5,475 bases of DNA from CBIFWW01 sp966186435 (GTDB taxonomy: Bacteria > Pseudomonadota > Gammaproteobacteria > Enterobacterales > Enterobacteriaceae): contig CBIFWW010000184.1 in assembly GCA_966186435.1 (NCBI GenBank), positions 1-5,475 of the forward strand. The letters are read 5' to 3'. Of the stretch, positions 1 through 5,452 are shown piece by piece (position 1 is the stretch's first letter; each line of letters opens with the position of its first letter). The notes beneath the pieces were generated by a model. That model was not told where the DNA came from, searched no databases, and saw only the letters and a program-made list of their open reading frames with translations. The position numbers and the translations under genes are program-made.

Positions 1-1312
1 CATTATCACCGGTCCAGCCCATCATCACGGTCTGGTGTTCACCGGCTTTAGCACGCTTCAGGTACTCGCCCCACTCATAGGTCACAATCTTGGCCTGGAC
101 GCCCACTTTGGCCCAGTCAGCCTGGATCATTTCCGCCATACGGCGAGCGTTCGGGTTATACGGGCGCTGTACCGGCATCGCCCACAGGTCGATAGAGAAG
201 CCTTTTTCCATGCCAGCTTCTTTCAGCAAGGCTTTGGCTTTTTCTGGATCGTAGGTGTAATCCTTCACATCATCGTTGTAGCCCCACATGGTCGGTGGGA
301 TCAGGTTTTTAGCCGCCTGGCCTGCGCCCTGGTAGACGGCTTTGATGATGGCTTCTTTATTTACCGCATAGGTCAACGCCTGGCGAATCTTGACGTTATC
401 CAGCGGTTTTTTCTCGGTGTTGAAGGAGAGGTAGCCCACGTTCAGGCCCGGCTGCTCCATCAGGTTAATGTTTTTGTCCTGCTTCATACGCGCCAGATCA
501 GCCGGGTTCGGGTATGGCATCACTTGGCATTCGTTCTTCTGCAGCTTGGCATAACGCACGGACGCATCCGGGGTAATGGAGAACACTAAACGGTCGATCT
601 TCGGCTTAGTGCCCCAGTAGTTTGCAAAGGCTTTGTACAGAATGCGCGAGTCTTTTTGATACTGCACCAGCTGGAACGGGCCGGTGCCGATTGGGTTCAG
701 ATCCACTTTATCCGGGGTACCCGCCTTCAACATGTTGTCGGCATATTCTTTGGAAAGGATAGAGGCGAAGTCCATGGCCAGGTCAGCCAGGAATGGGGAT
801 TCCGGGCGGGTCAGGACGAACTGAACGGTGTTATCGTCCACCTTTTTCACTTCGCTGATTAAATCAGGCAGGCCCATGCCTTCAAAGTATTCATAGCTGC
901 CGCCAGAAATTTTGTGATACGGGTTTTTATCGTTTTTCTGGCGATCGAAGGAGAACACCACGTCATCGGCGTTGAAATCGCGGGTCGGTTTAAAGTTTTT
1001 ATTATCCTGCCACTTCACGCCTTTACGCAGATGGAAGGTATAGGTTTTACCATCGCTGCTCACGTCCCACTTTTCAGCCAAACCTGCGATAACTTCGGTG
1101 GTACCGGTTTTGAATTCAACCAAGCGGTTATAGATAGGCACAGAGCTGGCATCGTAAGTGGTACCCGAGGTAAACAGCTGCGGGTTGAAGCCTTCCGGGG
1201 AACCCTCTGAGCAATAGACCAGGGTTTTAGCTTGTACACTTGCTGCGACGGTCAAAGCCACCAGGCTGAGACCGAACTTCAGCATCCCTGACTTCTTCAA
1301 GGAAATAGTCAT
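1..1312 (-). CDS. dppA: DppA, periplasmic dipeptide-binding protein (3' end outside window)
   Basis: This is the substrate-binding protein of the DppABCDF dipeptide ABC transporter (SBP_bac_5 family); it captures di- and some tripeptides in the periplasm. The window holds residues 1-437 of an expected ~535, with the C-terminal ~98 codons beyond the left edge. A Sec signal peptide is clear: basic n-region with K6-K7, hydrophobic core about 10-24, cleavage expected after SVQA (A28/K29). The mature protein opens KTLVYCSEGSPEGFNPQL, nearly identical to the E. coli protein as I remember it; C34 is the first conserved cysteine and a second lies in NECQVMP. R383 and D436 fall at the positions of mature Arg355 and Asp408, which in the E. 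coli structure hold the peptide carboxylate and amino group. The ATG at 1312-1310 is supported by a GGAG ten bases upstream and the signal peptide. The rest of the dpp operon should lie to the left. Family assignment is very secure; no frameshift was seen in the parts I translated. Confidence 0.97.
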   Translation of the reverse strand, partial: MTISLKKSGMLKFGLSLVALTVAASVQAKTLVYCSEGSPEGFNPQLFTSGTTYDASSVPIYNRLVEFKTGTTEVIAGLAEKWDVSSDGKTYTFHLRKGVKWQDNKNFKPTRDFNADDVVFSFDRQKNDKNPYHKISGGSYEYFEGMGLPDLISEVKKVDDNTVQFVLTRPESPFLADLAMDFASILSKEYADNMLKAGTPDKVDLNPIGTGPFQLVQYQKDSRILYKAFANYWGTKPKIDRLVFSITPDASVRYAKLQKNECQVMPYPNPADLARMKQDKNINLMEQPGLNVGYLSFNTEKKPLDNVKIRQALTYAVNKEAIIKAVYQGAGQAAKNLIPPTMWGYNDDVKDYTYDPEKAKALLKEAGMEKGFSIDLWAMPVQRPYNPNARRMAEMIQADWAKVGVQAKIVTYEWGEYLKRAKAGEHQTVMMGWTGDN

Positions 1313-1322
1313 TATTGTTCTA

Positions 1323-1326
1323 CTCC
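1323..1326 (-). promoter_or_regulatory. dppA ribosome binding site
   Basis: On the minus strand GGAG lies ten bases before the dppA ATG, within TTGGAGTAG. It is a moderate Shine-Dalgarno at slightly long spacing and supports the chosen start. It sits just downstream of the CA-rich element proposed as a GcvB target. Confidence 0.7.
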
Positions 1327-1334
1327 AATGTGAT

Positions 1335-1349
1335 AGGTGTTGTGTTGGG
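1335..1349 (-). promoter_or_regulatory. CA-rich element in dppA leader, probable GcvB sRNA target
   Basis: On the dppA transcript this reads CCCAACACAACACCT, about 23-37 bases upstream of the start codon and immediately before the ribosome binding site. GcvB is known to repress dppA and oppA in E. coli and Salmonella by pairing its GU-rich R1 segment with CA-rich leader sequence. The ACAACAC core here complements the GUGUUGU-type core of R1. The sequence and its position are seen; the pairing is inferred, since no gcvB gene is in the window. Confidence 0.6.
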
Positions 1350-1398
1350 CCGTTAAACCTTTTTTATTTTCAATGCCTGGAAGCACCCGGTTTAATCG

Positions 1399-1416
1399 GC
1401 AGCCCCTTCGGGCAGC
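1399..1416 (-). other. Small hairpin in the dppA 5' leader
   Basis: The arms GCCC and GGGC close a four-base loop. Beyond one mismatched pair, two further G-C pairs extend the stem. It lies about 87 bases upstream of the dppA ATG and is not followed by a T-run on either strand, so it is not an intrinsic terminator. It may shape the leader RNA; no function is evident. Confidence 0.35.
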
Positions 1417-1490
1417 AAGATTGGAGGAATTCTCGTTAAGGCTGGCTATTGGTAGTGCAGATTATGCGCAAACCTCCGCTCTCGCATAAC

Positions 1491-1519
1491 AATCTGTCAA
1501 CAGATCGATAAAACGTCAA
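1491..1519 (-). promoter_or_regulatory. Weak candidate dppA promoter
   Basis: On the minus strand TTGACG (1519-1514) is followed after 17 bases by CAGATT (1496-1491). The -35 matches the consensus at five of six positions, the -10 at only three. A start near 1484 would give a leader of about 170 bases, similar to the long leader known for E. coli dppA. An alternative -10, CATAAT at 1466-1461, matches better but has no recognisable -35 in register. Neither choice is secure. Confidence 0.3.
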
Positions 1520-1607
1520 TATAGCTATCGGGGATTTACCTTAGGGTTGAGAGAGAGCAGGCAAAGATTAAAAAAACTATATGGCCTTATTTTCAGCAGG
1601 TAAATTT

Positions 1608-1736
1608 ATGCTAAAGGCCAAAAACCAGAATATTTATCTAACATTTAGCAAACAAATAGGGCTTAGTGTTAGTGTAATTATTGTGAATAATCACACCGCC
1701 TGGCTAATTTCTGCACAAATTATTTGGTTTCTGTGA
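1608..1736 (+). CDS. Doubtful 42-residue small ORF in the intergenic region
   Basis: An open frame runs from an ATG at 1608 to a TGA at 1734-1736. An AGCAGG lies seven bases before the ATG and could act as a weak ribosome binding site. The predicted product starts MLKAKNQNIYLTF and has two hydrophobic runs, IGLSVSVIIV and AWLISAQIIWFL, separated by NNHT, so a small membrane peptide is conceivable. I recognise no family. An open frame of this length arises easily by chance in AT-rich DNA, no promoter is evident upstream, and the frame covers one of the palindromes. It is more likely non-coding. Confidence 0.12.
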   Translation: MLKAKNQNIYLTFSKQIGLSVSVIIVNNHTAWLISAQIIWFL

Positions 1737-1891
1737 CGCTAGATAGCAATTTATGCTGGGGACGGCCATAAGCACAGGGTTAACCAAAGCCGTTTGACAA
1801 TTGAATCCTCTTATATCCCTGTCTCAAACTCCAATTATTACCTTTTAAAGACAGGATAAATGACTTGGCCGATGTAAAAATAACCGCACAT

Positions 1892-1900
1892 TGCTAAAAT
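1892..1900 (+). promoter_or_regulatory. Candidate extended -10 promoter for gspS
   Basis: TGCTAAAAT is a TGn-extended -10 element with TAAAAT matching the consensus at five of six positions. No good -35 lies 16-18 bases upstream, which extended -10 promoters can tolerate. Transcription would begin near 1907, leaving about 14 bases before the ATG at 1921 or about 29 before the ATG at 1936, which favours the latter. A perfect TTGACA at 1794-1799 has no matching -10 at proper spacing. Confidence 0.35.
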
Positions 1901-1935
1901 AAGCCGCCATCTGGCAAAAAATGGATGCTAAATGT

Positions 1936-2298
1936 ATGGAAAACACGAAAATATTCAGCCTTGCTATCATTGTTGCTTTACTCAGCGGTTGTCAACAAAG
2001 CCCTCAGCCGCTTTCTCTTCAACAACAAGAGGCGCAATCCCAACAGTTAGCGTCTGTGATTGCCGCCACCCGTTATTTAAAATCCCACTGCCAGATGAAC
2101 CAGCTACCGGAACAAAGCCAGATTATCCAGGCTGCTGCCGAGGCGGGCCGCAAACGGGGCTGGCAACCGCCGCCGGATATGGCAGCGCGGGGCGAACAGT
2201 TGTATCAACGTTTACTGTCTGACCAGACCCCGGTGGCTACCCAGTGCGCGGCCTTCCGCCCTCTGCTCCAGCCCTTTATCGGTGAACTTAACGGTTAA
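1936..2298 (+). CDS. gspS: GspS, type II secretion pilotin lipoprotein (PulS/OutS family)
   Basis: This small lipoprotein binds the C-terminal S-domain of the secretin GspD, protects it from degradation and carries it to the outer membrane. From the ATG at 1936 the product has 120 residues, the usual size for the PulS/OutS family. It shows a type II signal peptide with lipobox LLSGC (lipidated C19). Residues +2 and +3 are Gln, not the Asp inner-membrane retention signal, so outer-membrane sorting is expected. The mature part is Gln-rich, then helical, with C52 and C104 placed as the family's conserved disulfide pair, and the pieces RYLKSHC, RKRGW and LLQPFIG resemble OutS as I recall it. An in-frame ATG at 1921 would add MDAKC but has no ribosome binding site; even at 1936 only a weak GGA ten bases upstream is seen. 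The gene is convergent with the gsp operon and overlaps gspN by 11 bp, so it has its own promoter. Function follows from family plus neighbours. Confidence 0.88.
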   Translation: MENTKIFSLAIIVALLSGCQQSPQPLSLQQQEAQSQQLASVIAATRYLKSHCQMNQLPEQSQIIQAAAEAGRKRGWQPPPDMAARGEQLYQRLLSDQTPVATQCAAFRPLLQPFIGELNG

Positions 2299-3016
2299 CC
2301 ATTGGTAGCCGCCCGCTGGCGCTAAATTGCCGCTGCCCATTGGGGCCAGCCGTGGTCCCACGCTGGATCGCCAGCTGCCAGGCGGCAGGCAGCGCGGCGG
2401 TATCAGTCACCACTCCGTCTACCTGCCAGCGCCCATCCCCGTTCAGCCGGGCCTGGCCCTGCACATCCAGCGGTGATCCGGTGGGCAACAGCTGTGCTAT
2501 CACCGCCCCTTCCTGGCAATTCAATTGCAGCTGCGGTTGCCAGCGGGCATCAGGCTGGGGAAATAGCACACCCCCACCCTGCCAGCGCAGGCTCCCGGAC
2601 AGCCCAAGGCACGAGGACGCCGTAAACTGACCAAAGGGGATGCGCAGTACCAGATCCCCCGGCAAGGGCAGGATCAAAGGGATGCGGGAGGCCGGGAGTT
2701 GCCAACGCCCATCGGCAATACGCCAGTTGCCCCACCAGCCCACCACACCACTGCCCTGCCCGGCGCTGCCACCACCCACGCTAACCGCAAGGGCGGGCAG
2801 ACCCTGCCCAAAATGAAGTTGCCAGCGTATTTGCTCCAGCTGCCAGCCCGGCCCGCTTATCTGCATGGCCCGGCCCTGCCACAAGGAGCCTTCAGCATGA
2901 GTTATCGCCACCGGCAGGCTGGCTACTTTGGCAAGCAAGGTCACCGGGAAATTTACCGCCAGCCCCAATAGCCACCCCAACAATATAAGCCCGACAAACC
3001 CGACTTTGGCCGCCAT
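2288..3016 (-). CDS. gspN: GspN, type II secretion accessory protein N
   Basis: GspN (T2SSN family) is an inner-membrane-anchored, mainly periplasmic protein present in some type II systems (Pul, Out) and often dispensable; its molecular role is not settled. The 242-residue product has one N-terminal hydrophobic segment (about 5-22), the family-typical GSLWQG at 43-48, and a Gly/Trp/Gln-rich, beta-strand-like remainder with two cysteines (C136, C167) that could form a periplasmic disulfide. Eight of its 12 Trp are followed by Gln. Start choice: GGAGG at 3028-3024 lies seven bases before the ATG at 3016 but only four before the in-frame GTG at 3019, so I prefer the ATG, giving a TGATG overlap with the gspM stop. 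The GTG start would add one residue. It is the last gene of the operon and overlaps gspS tail to tail. Length is close to the usual ~250 residues. Confidence 0.9.
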   Translation of the reverse strand: MAAKVGFVGLILLGWLLGLAVNFPVTLLAKVASLPVAITHAEGSLWQGRAMQISGPGWQLEQIRWQLHFGQGLPALAVSVGGGSAGQGSGVVGWWGNWRIADGRWQLPASRIPLILPLPGDLVLRIPFGQFTASSCLGLSGSLRWQGGGVLFPQPDARWQPQLQLNCQEGAVIAQLLPTGSPLDVQGQARLNGDGRWQVDGVVTDTAALPAAWQLAIQRGTTAGPNGQRQFSASGRLPMVNR

Positions 3017-3447
3017 CACCGCGCCTCCAGAACCAGCTGTTGTACGTGAACCATCCCTGGCCCGGCAGCAGATAATGAGAGGCGGCTGACCGCCAACCCC
3101 TGATGGCGCTCCAGCTGTATCAGCCAGGCCAACACATCGTCACCCACCACCGGGCGCGCAATGTCTACCTGATAAGAACCATTATCGGGGGTGACCAACA
3201 CCGCTAATTGGTGGGCTTTGGCACTGGTTTCAATGGCCTCAGCCCCCTGCCCAGCCACCGGCCGCTGCACCGGTAACCCTTCTAACTGGCGGGCAATACG
3301 GCTTAGAGCCAGGGATTCAGCCTGCCAGCGATCGGCCGTCGCCAGCCACATCCCACGCCCTTGCAACACCAAAGCCAAAAGTAACGCCGCCAGCATAATG
3401 GCCAGTAAAATCCGCTCCCGGCGTTTAAGTCTATGCCAGCGCTTCAT
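3016..3447 (-). CDS. gspM: GspM, type II secretion inner-membrane platform protein
   Basis: GspM is a bitopic inner-membrane protein that pairs with GspL and, with GspF, GspC and GspE, builds the assembly platform that drives pseudopilus growth. The 143-residue product has a short, strongly basic cytoplasmic N-terminus (KRWHRLKRRER), one transmembrane helix at about 13-29, a helical linker (35-58) and a periplasmic domain. The C-terminal pattern VLAWLIQLERHQGLAVSRLSL (105-125) fits the last alpha-beta unit of the ferredoxin-like fold known from Vibrio EpsM. It is somewhat shorter than PulM/EpsM (about 160-165 residues), with no sign of a frameshift. The ATG overlaps the gspL stop as ATGA, and a TGGAGG seven bases upstream supports it. 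Position between gspL and gspN is the classical gene order. Confidence 0.92.
   Translation of the reverse strand: MKRWHRLKRRERILLAIMLAALLLALVLQGRGMWLATADRWQAESLALSRIARQLEGLPVQRPVAGQGAEAIETSAKAHQLAVLVTPDNGSYQVDIARPVVGDDVLAWLIQLERHQGLAVSRLSLSAAGPGMVHVQQLVLEAR
3024..3028 (-). promoter_or_regulatory. gspN ribosome binding site
   Basis: GGAGG on the minus strand lies inside the last codons of gspM, seven bases from the gspN ATG at 3016 and four from the alternative GTG at 3019. The spacing favours the ATG start. Confidence 0.65.
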
Positions 3448-4535
3448 GGCTTAGCCTCCAGCATCAGTTGGCCCTCTGCGGCCTCGCTTATCTTGAACAC
3501 CCCTGCCAATTGGGCCTGATATAGGCTGACGGCCGCCGCTGGGCCAGCAAGCCGCAGCGTGAATTGCGCCGTGCTGCGCAGGAAGCCGAACTCCGCCACC
3601 GTCACCCCTTTAGGCAATGGCGGTAACCGGGATAACAGGGTGGCAAAAGCGGTGGGTTGTAACCGCGCCAGCCGCTTCTCGATAGCCCGGTGATCCAGCG
3701 CTTCGCTACCGGGGAAACGAGCGCGGTAAAGGGCCGCCACCTGCTGCTTTTGTTGGGCCAGCTGCTGATACTGCTGCACGCTATCCAGCCCACCCTGAAT
3801 GACCAGCATTACCAGCAATAGGGACGCCACGATCCATAGGCGCTTGGTATTAGCCGATCCATAACGTTTGGTCGTCATCAGCGAAGGGGCCTGGGGTAGG
3901 CCCGCCGCCAACAACGCCGGCGGTTCAGCCTCTGGCTGGCAGGGCCAGCCTTCAATGGCTTGCGGCAGCGGCCCATAACATTGGCCAGGGGGTTCAACGC
4001 CGACAGCCCGCTGCCACCACAGAGGCAGCCAGCTTTCATCCACCTCAGCCACCTGGCCTTGTGGCCCATGGGCCAGCCAGCGGTGGCCCCAGCGCATCAG
4101 GCTGCCTGGTGGAAGCAATAAGGCATCCAGCGTGATGCAATCAATAGGCAAACTGGCAGCGGCAAAGGGTGCCAGCAGCCCCTCCAGCCAGCCTTTATCC
4201 AGCGCCGCCACCTGGATTTGCTCCCCACGGGAGTCCAGCCGGAAGTAACTGATGGCGTTGACCTCTGCGGCTATCTCCTCCTCGAACAGCCAGGGCAATG
4301 CCTGTAAAGCGCGGGCATCGTGGCGGCCCGGGAGTTGGCCCCACAGCACGGTGGCACGGTGAGAAGGCAGCACCAGGCACAGGGACAGATGCCGGTGGCG
4401 TAAAGCTAAATCCGGGGCCTCATCCAGGGCAATATCCTCGCCGCAATGGGTTAACTGGCCTTGCTGGTCGGCGGTAAACCATTTCACCCGATCCCCATCA
4501 GGAAATAGCGCCAGGTAACCGGGATGCTGTGTCAT
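3444..4535 (-). CDS. gspL: GspL, type II secretion actin-like platform protein
   Basis: GspL recruits the ATPase GspE to the inner membrane through its cytoplasmic actin-like domain and partners GspM through its periplasmic domain. The 363-residue product shows the expected order: a cytoplasmic part (about 1-231) with the conserved PWLFEEEIAAEV stretch (81-92) and IDCITLDALLLPPG (131-144); one transmembrane helix at about 233-249 after the basic KR; a Gln-rich, probably coiled-coil linker (254-268); LYRARFPG (269-276), a typical juxtamembrane motif; and a periplasmic ferredoxin-like end. It is about 35 residues shorter than PulL or EpsL (roughly 400), though the domains look intact. The ATG overlaps the gspK stop as ATGA, with a very strong AAGGAGG just upstream. 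The family is certain from domain order and neighbours. Confidence 0.95.
   Translation of the reverse strand: MTQHPGYLALFPDGDRVKWFTADQQGQLTHCGEDIALDEAPDLALRHRHLSLCLVLPSHRATVLWGQLPGRHDARALQALPWLFEEEIAAEVNAISYFRLDSRGEQIQVAALDKGWLEGLLAPFAAASLPIDCITLDALLLPPGSLMRWGHRWLAHGPQGQVAEVDESWLPLWWQRAVGVEPPGQCYGPLPQAIEGWPCQPEAEPPALLAAGLPQAPSLMTTKRYGSANTKRLWIVASLLLVMLVIQGGLDSVQQYQQLAQQKQQVAALYRARFPGSEALDHRAIEKRLARLQPTAFATLLSRLPPLPKGVTVAEFGFLRSTAQFTLRLAGPAAAVSLYQAQLAGVFKISEAAEGQLMLEAKP
3455..3460 (-). promoter_or_regulatory. gspM ribosome binding site
   Basis: TGGAGG on the minus strand lies seven bases before the gspM ATG, inside the end of gspL. It is a strong site and confirms the ATGA-overlap start. Confidence 0.7.
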
Positions 4536-5452
4536 TGATCCTCCTTGTATTGACGCTGGGCCACCGTCACCTGCCCGGGGGCGCGGTGAAGCAAGCTACG
4601 CTGGTTGAAACGCCCCTCCGCAGTGGTGACGGATACCCCCAGCACAAACCATTCACTGTCCACCGCCAAGTAACGCCGCACCTCGGTCAGTGCCTCCATG
4701 CTTTTTATGGCCTCCGCCACCGAACTCCACCCGGTGAGGGGCCTGGCTGCCAGCCATTGGGCCAGTTGCTCCGGGCGGGCTTCCGGTGCCAGGGCGGAAA
4801 TTAAAGGCAGCTGTGAGCGTGACAGAGTATTGATATTGATCTGCTGACCATTGCCCGGCAGTACACACACCAGCGGCGCAAGTTTATGCCACAAGGCTTG
4901 GCTCACCCCGCGTACCAACCGTAATTCACTCAGGCTTTGCATCGGCTGGCGGGCGGTCAAACGGGGCGGGTCGAGGCTGAGATAATCGCCGTCTTCGGCC
5001 CCGGCATCTCGGGGGATATCGTCGCTGTCCAGCCAGTCGGCCAGCCCATCGCTGATTTGCCGCGCGTCGCCGGGTGCCACCCCTTGTCCCTCCAGCAGAC
5101 GGACAAACACTGCCAGTGAGGTATCGTCACGCAGCCCGTTGAGGTTGAGGCAGGCCCGGCCATCACTCAGATGCACCTGGATATCCACCTCGTCCACTGG
5201 CAGCGTGGCGGGTAACGTGGCCCAGCGCTGGGATAAGTGGGTATTCCCTGGGTCATCCCGGCTATCGGCCAACAGTAGCGCCCCGGCCATAGACTCCGCG
5301 CTGATAGCGTACCAACGGGCCTGCTGGCGTTGTTTATCCATCAGGCTAAGCTGGAAGTTGAAAAAGCCGCGTTCCGTTGCCACGGCAGCCAACCCCGCCA
5401 GGGTTGCCAGCAGCACCAGCACCAGCAACAGCGCCACCCCTTGTTGCTTCAT
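4532..5452 (-). CDS. gspK: GspK, minor pseudopilin at the pseudopilus tip
   Basis: GspK forms the tip complex of the type II pseudopilus with GspI and GspJ and helps initiate assembly. The 306-residue product starts MKQQG-VALLLVLVLLATLAG: a short basic leader, a prepilin-peptidase site after G5, then the hydrophobic helix. As is typical for GspK, the Glu usual at mature position 5 is replaced, here by Leu. The large inserted helical domain that sets GspK apart is present. It contains ADWLDSDDIP (138-147) followed by AEDGDY (152-157), matching the Asp/Glu-rich calcium-binding region of ETEC GspK, and QININTLSRSQL (204-215), a family hallmark. C101 and C196 probably form the known disulfide. 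It is a little shorter than PulK/OutK (about 325-330). The start is fixed by an ATGA overlap with the preceding frame; the ribosome binding site is weak (GGCGGT), implying translational coupling. Family very secure. Confidence 0.95.
   Translation of the reverse strand: MKQQGVALLLVLVLLATLAGLAAVATERGFFNFQLSLMDKQRQQARWYAISAESMAGALLLADSRDDPGNTHLSQRWATLPATLPVDEVDIQVHLSDGRACLNLNGLRDDTSLAVFVRLLEGQGVAPGDARQISDGLADWLDSDDIPRDAGAEDGDYLSLDPPRLTARQPMQSLSELRLVRGVSQALWHKLAPLVCVLPGNGQQININTLSRSQLPLISALAPEARPEQLAQWLAARPLTGWSSVAEAIKSMEALTEVRRYLAVDSEWFVLGVSVTTAEGRFNQRSLLHRAPGQVTVAQRQYKEDQ
4540..4546 (-). promoter_or_regulatory. gspL ribosome binding site (near-perfect)
   Basis: AAGGAGG on the minus strand ends four bases before the gspL ATG, within the last codons of gspK. 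It is the strongest ribosome binding site in the operon part seen here, so gspL may be translated well even without coupling from gspK. Confidence 0.75.

Larger units (their letters stand above)
1313..1935. other. Divergent intergenic region between dppA and gspS
   Basis: About 620 bases separate the two divergent start codons. The dppA-proximal 170 bases are its likely leader, with ribosome binding site, CA-rich element and hairpin. From about 1500 to 1920 the DNA becomes clearly AT-rich (the stretch 1621-1680 is about 30% G+C by eye). It contains a near-palindrome at 1492-1505, an inverted repeat at 1462-1489, separated TGGCCTT/AAGGCCA arms at 1582-1588 and 1614-1620, a tandem TTAGTG pair at 1663-1674, and TGTGA-N4-TCACA at 1682-1695. 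I see no tRNA, insertion sequence or intrinsic terminator. One doubtful short ORF at 1608-1736 is listed separately. Its length and AT content suit a regulatory region controlling one or both flanking genes. Confidence 0.75.

Noticed and set aside
35..1210. Plus-strand open frames of 68-184 codons across 35-1210
   Set aside because: They are antisense to dppA, whose protein matches a known family over its whole visible length. Their translations resemble no protein and have no ribosome binding site or operon context.
1399..1416. Intrinsic terminator from the GC hairpin
   Set aside because: No T-run follows on either strand, and the hairpin sits inside the expected dppA leader.
1582..1620. 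TGGCCTT / AAGGCCA arms as a terminator or ncRNA
   Set aside because: The 25-base AT-rich loop makes a weak stem and no T-run follows; chance pairing is plausible.
1682..1695. Calling TGTGA-N4-TCACA a CRP site
   Set aside because: CRP requires a six-base gap between half sites; this one is four. It is kept only as an unassigned palindrome.
1794..1816. Promoter using the perfect TTGACA at 1794-1799 with the nearby TTATAT
   Set aside because: The gap to TTATAT (1811-1816) is only 11 bases, and nothing like a -10 lies at 16-18 bases.
1932..2222. Alternative plus-strand frame of 96 codons inside gspS
   Set aside because: It overlaps the recognisable pilotin frame, which has a lipobox and family motifs. 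The alternative translation has neither and lacks a ribosome binding site.
2340..5166. Short open frames on both strands across the gsp genes
   Set aside because: High G+C makes stops rare in the other frames. All lie within gspK-N, which have clear family features, and none has its own signals.
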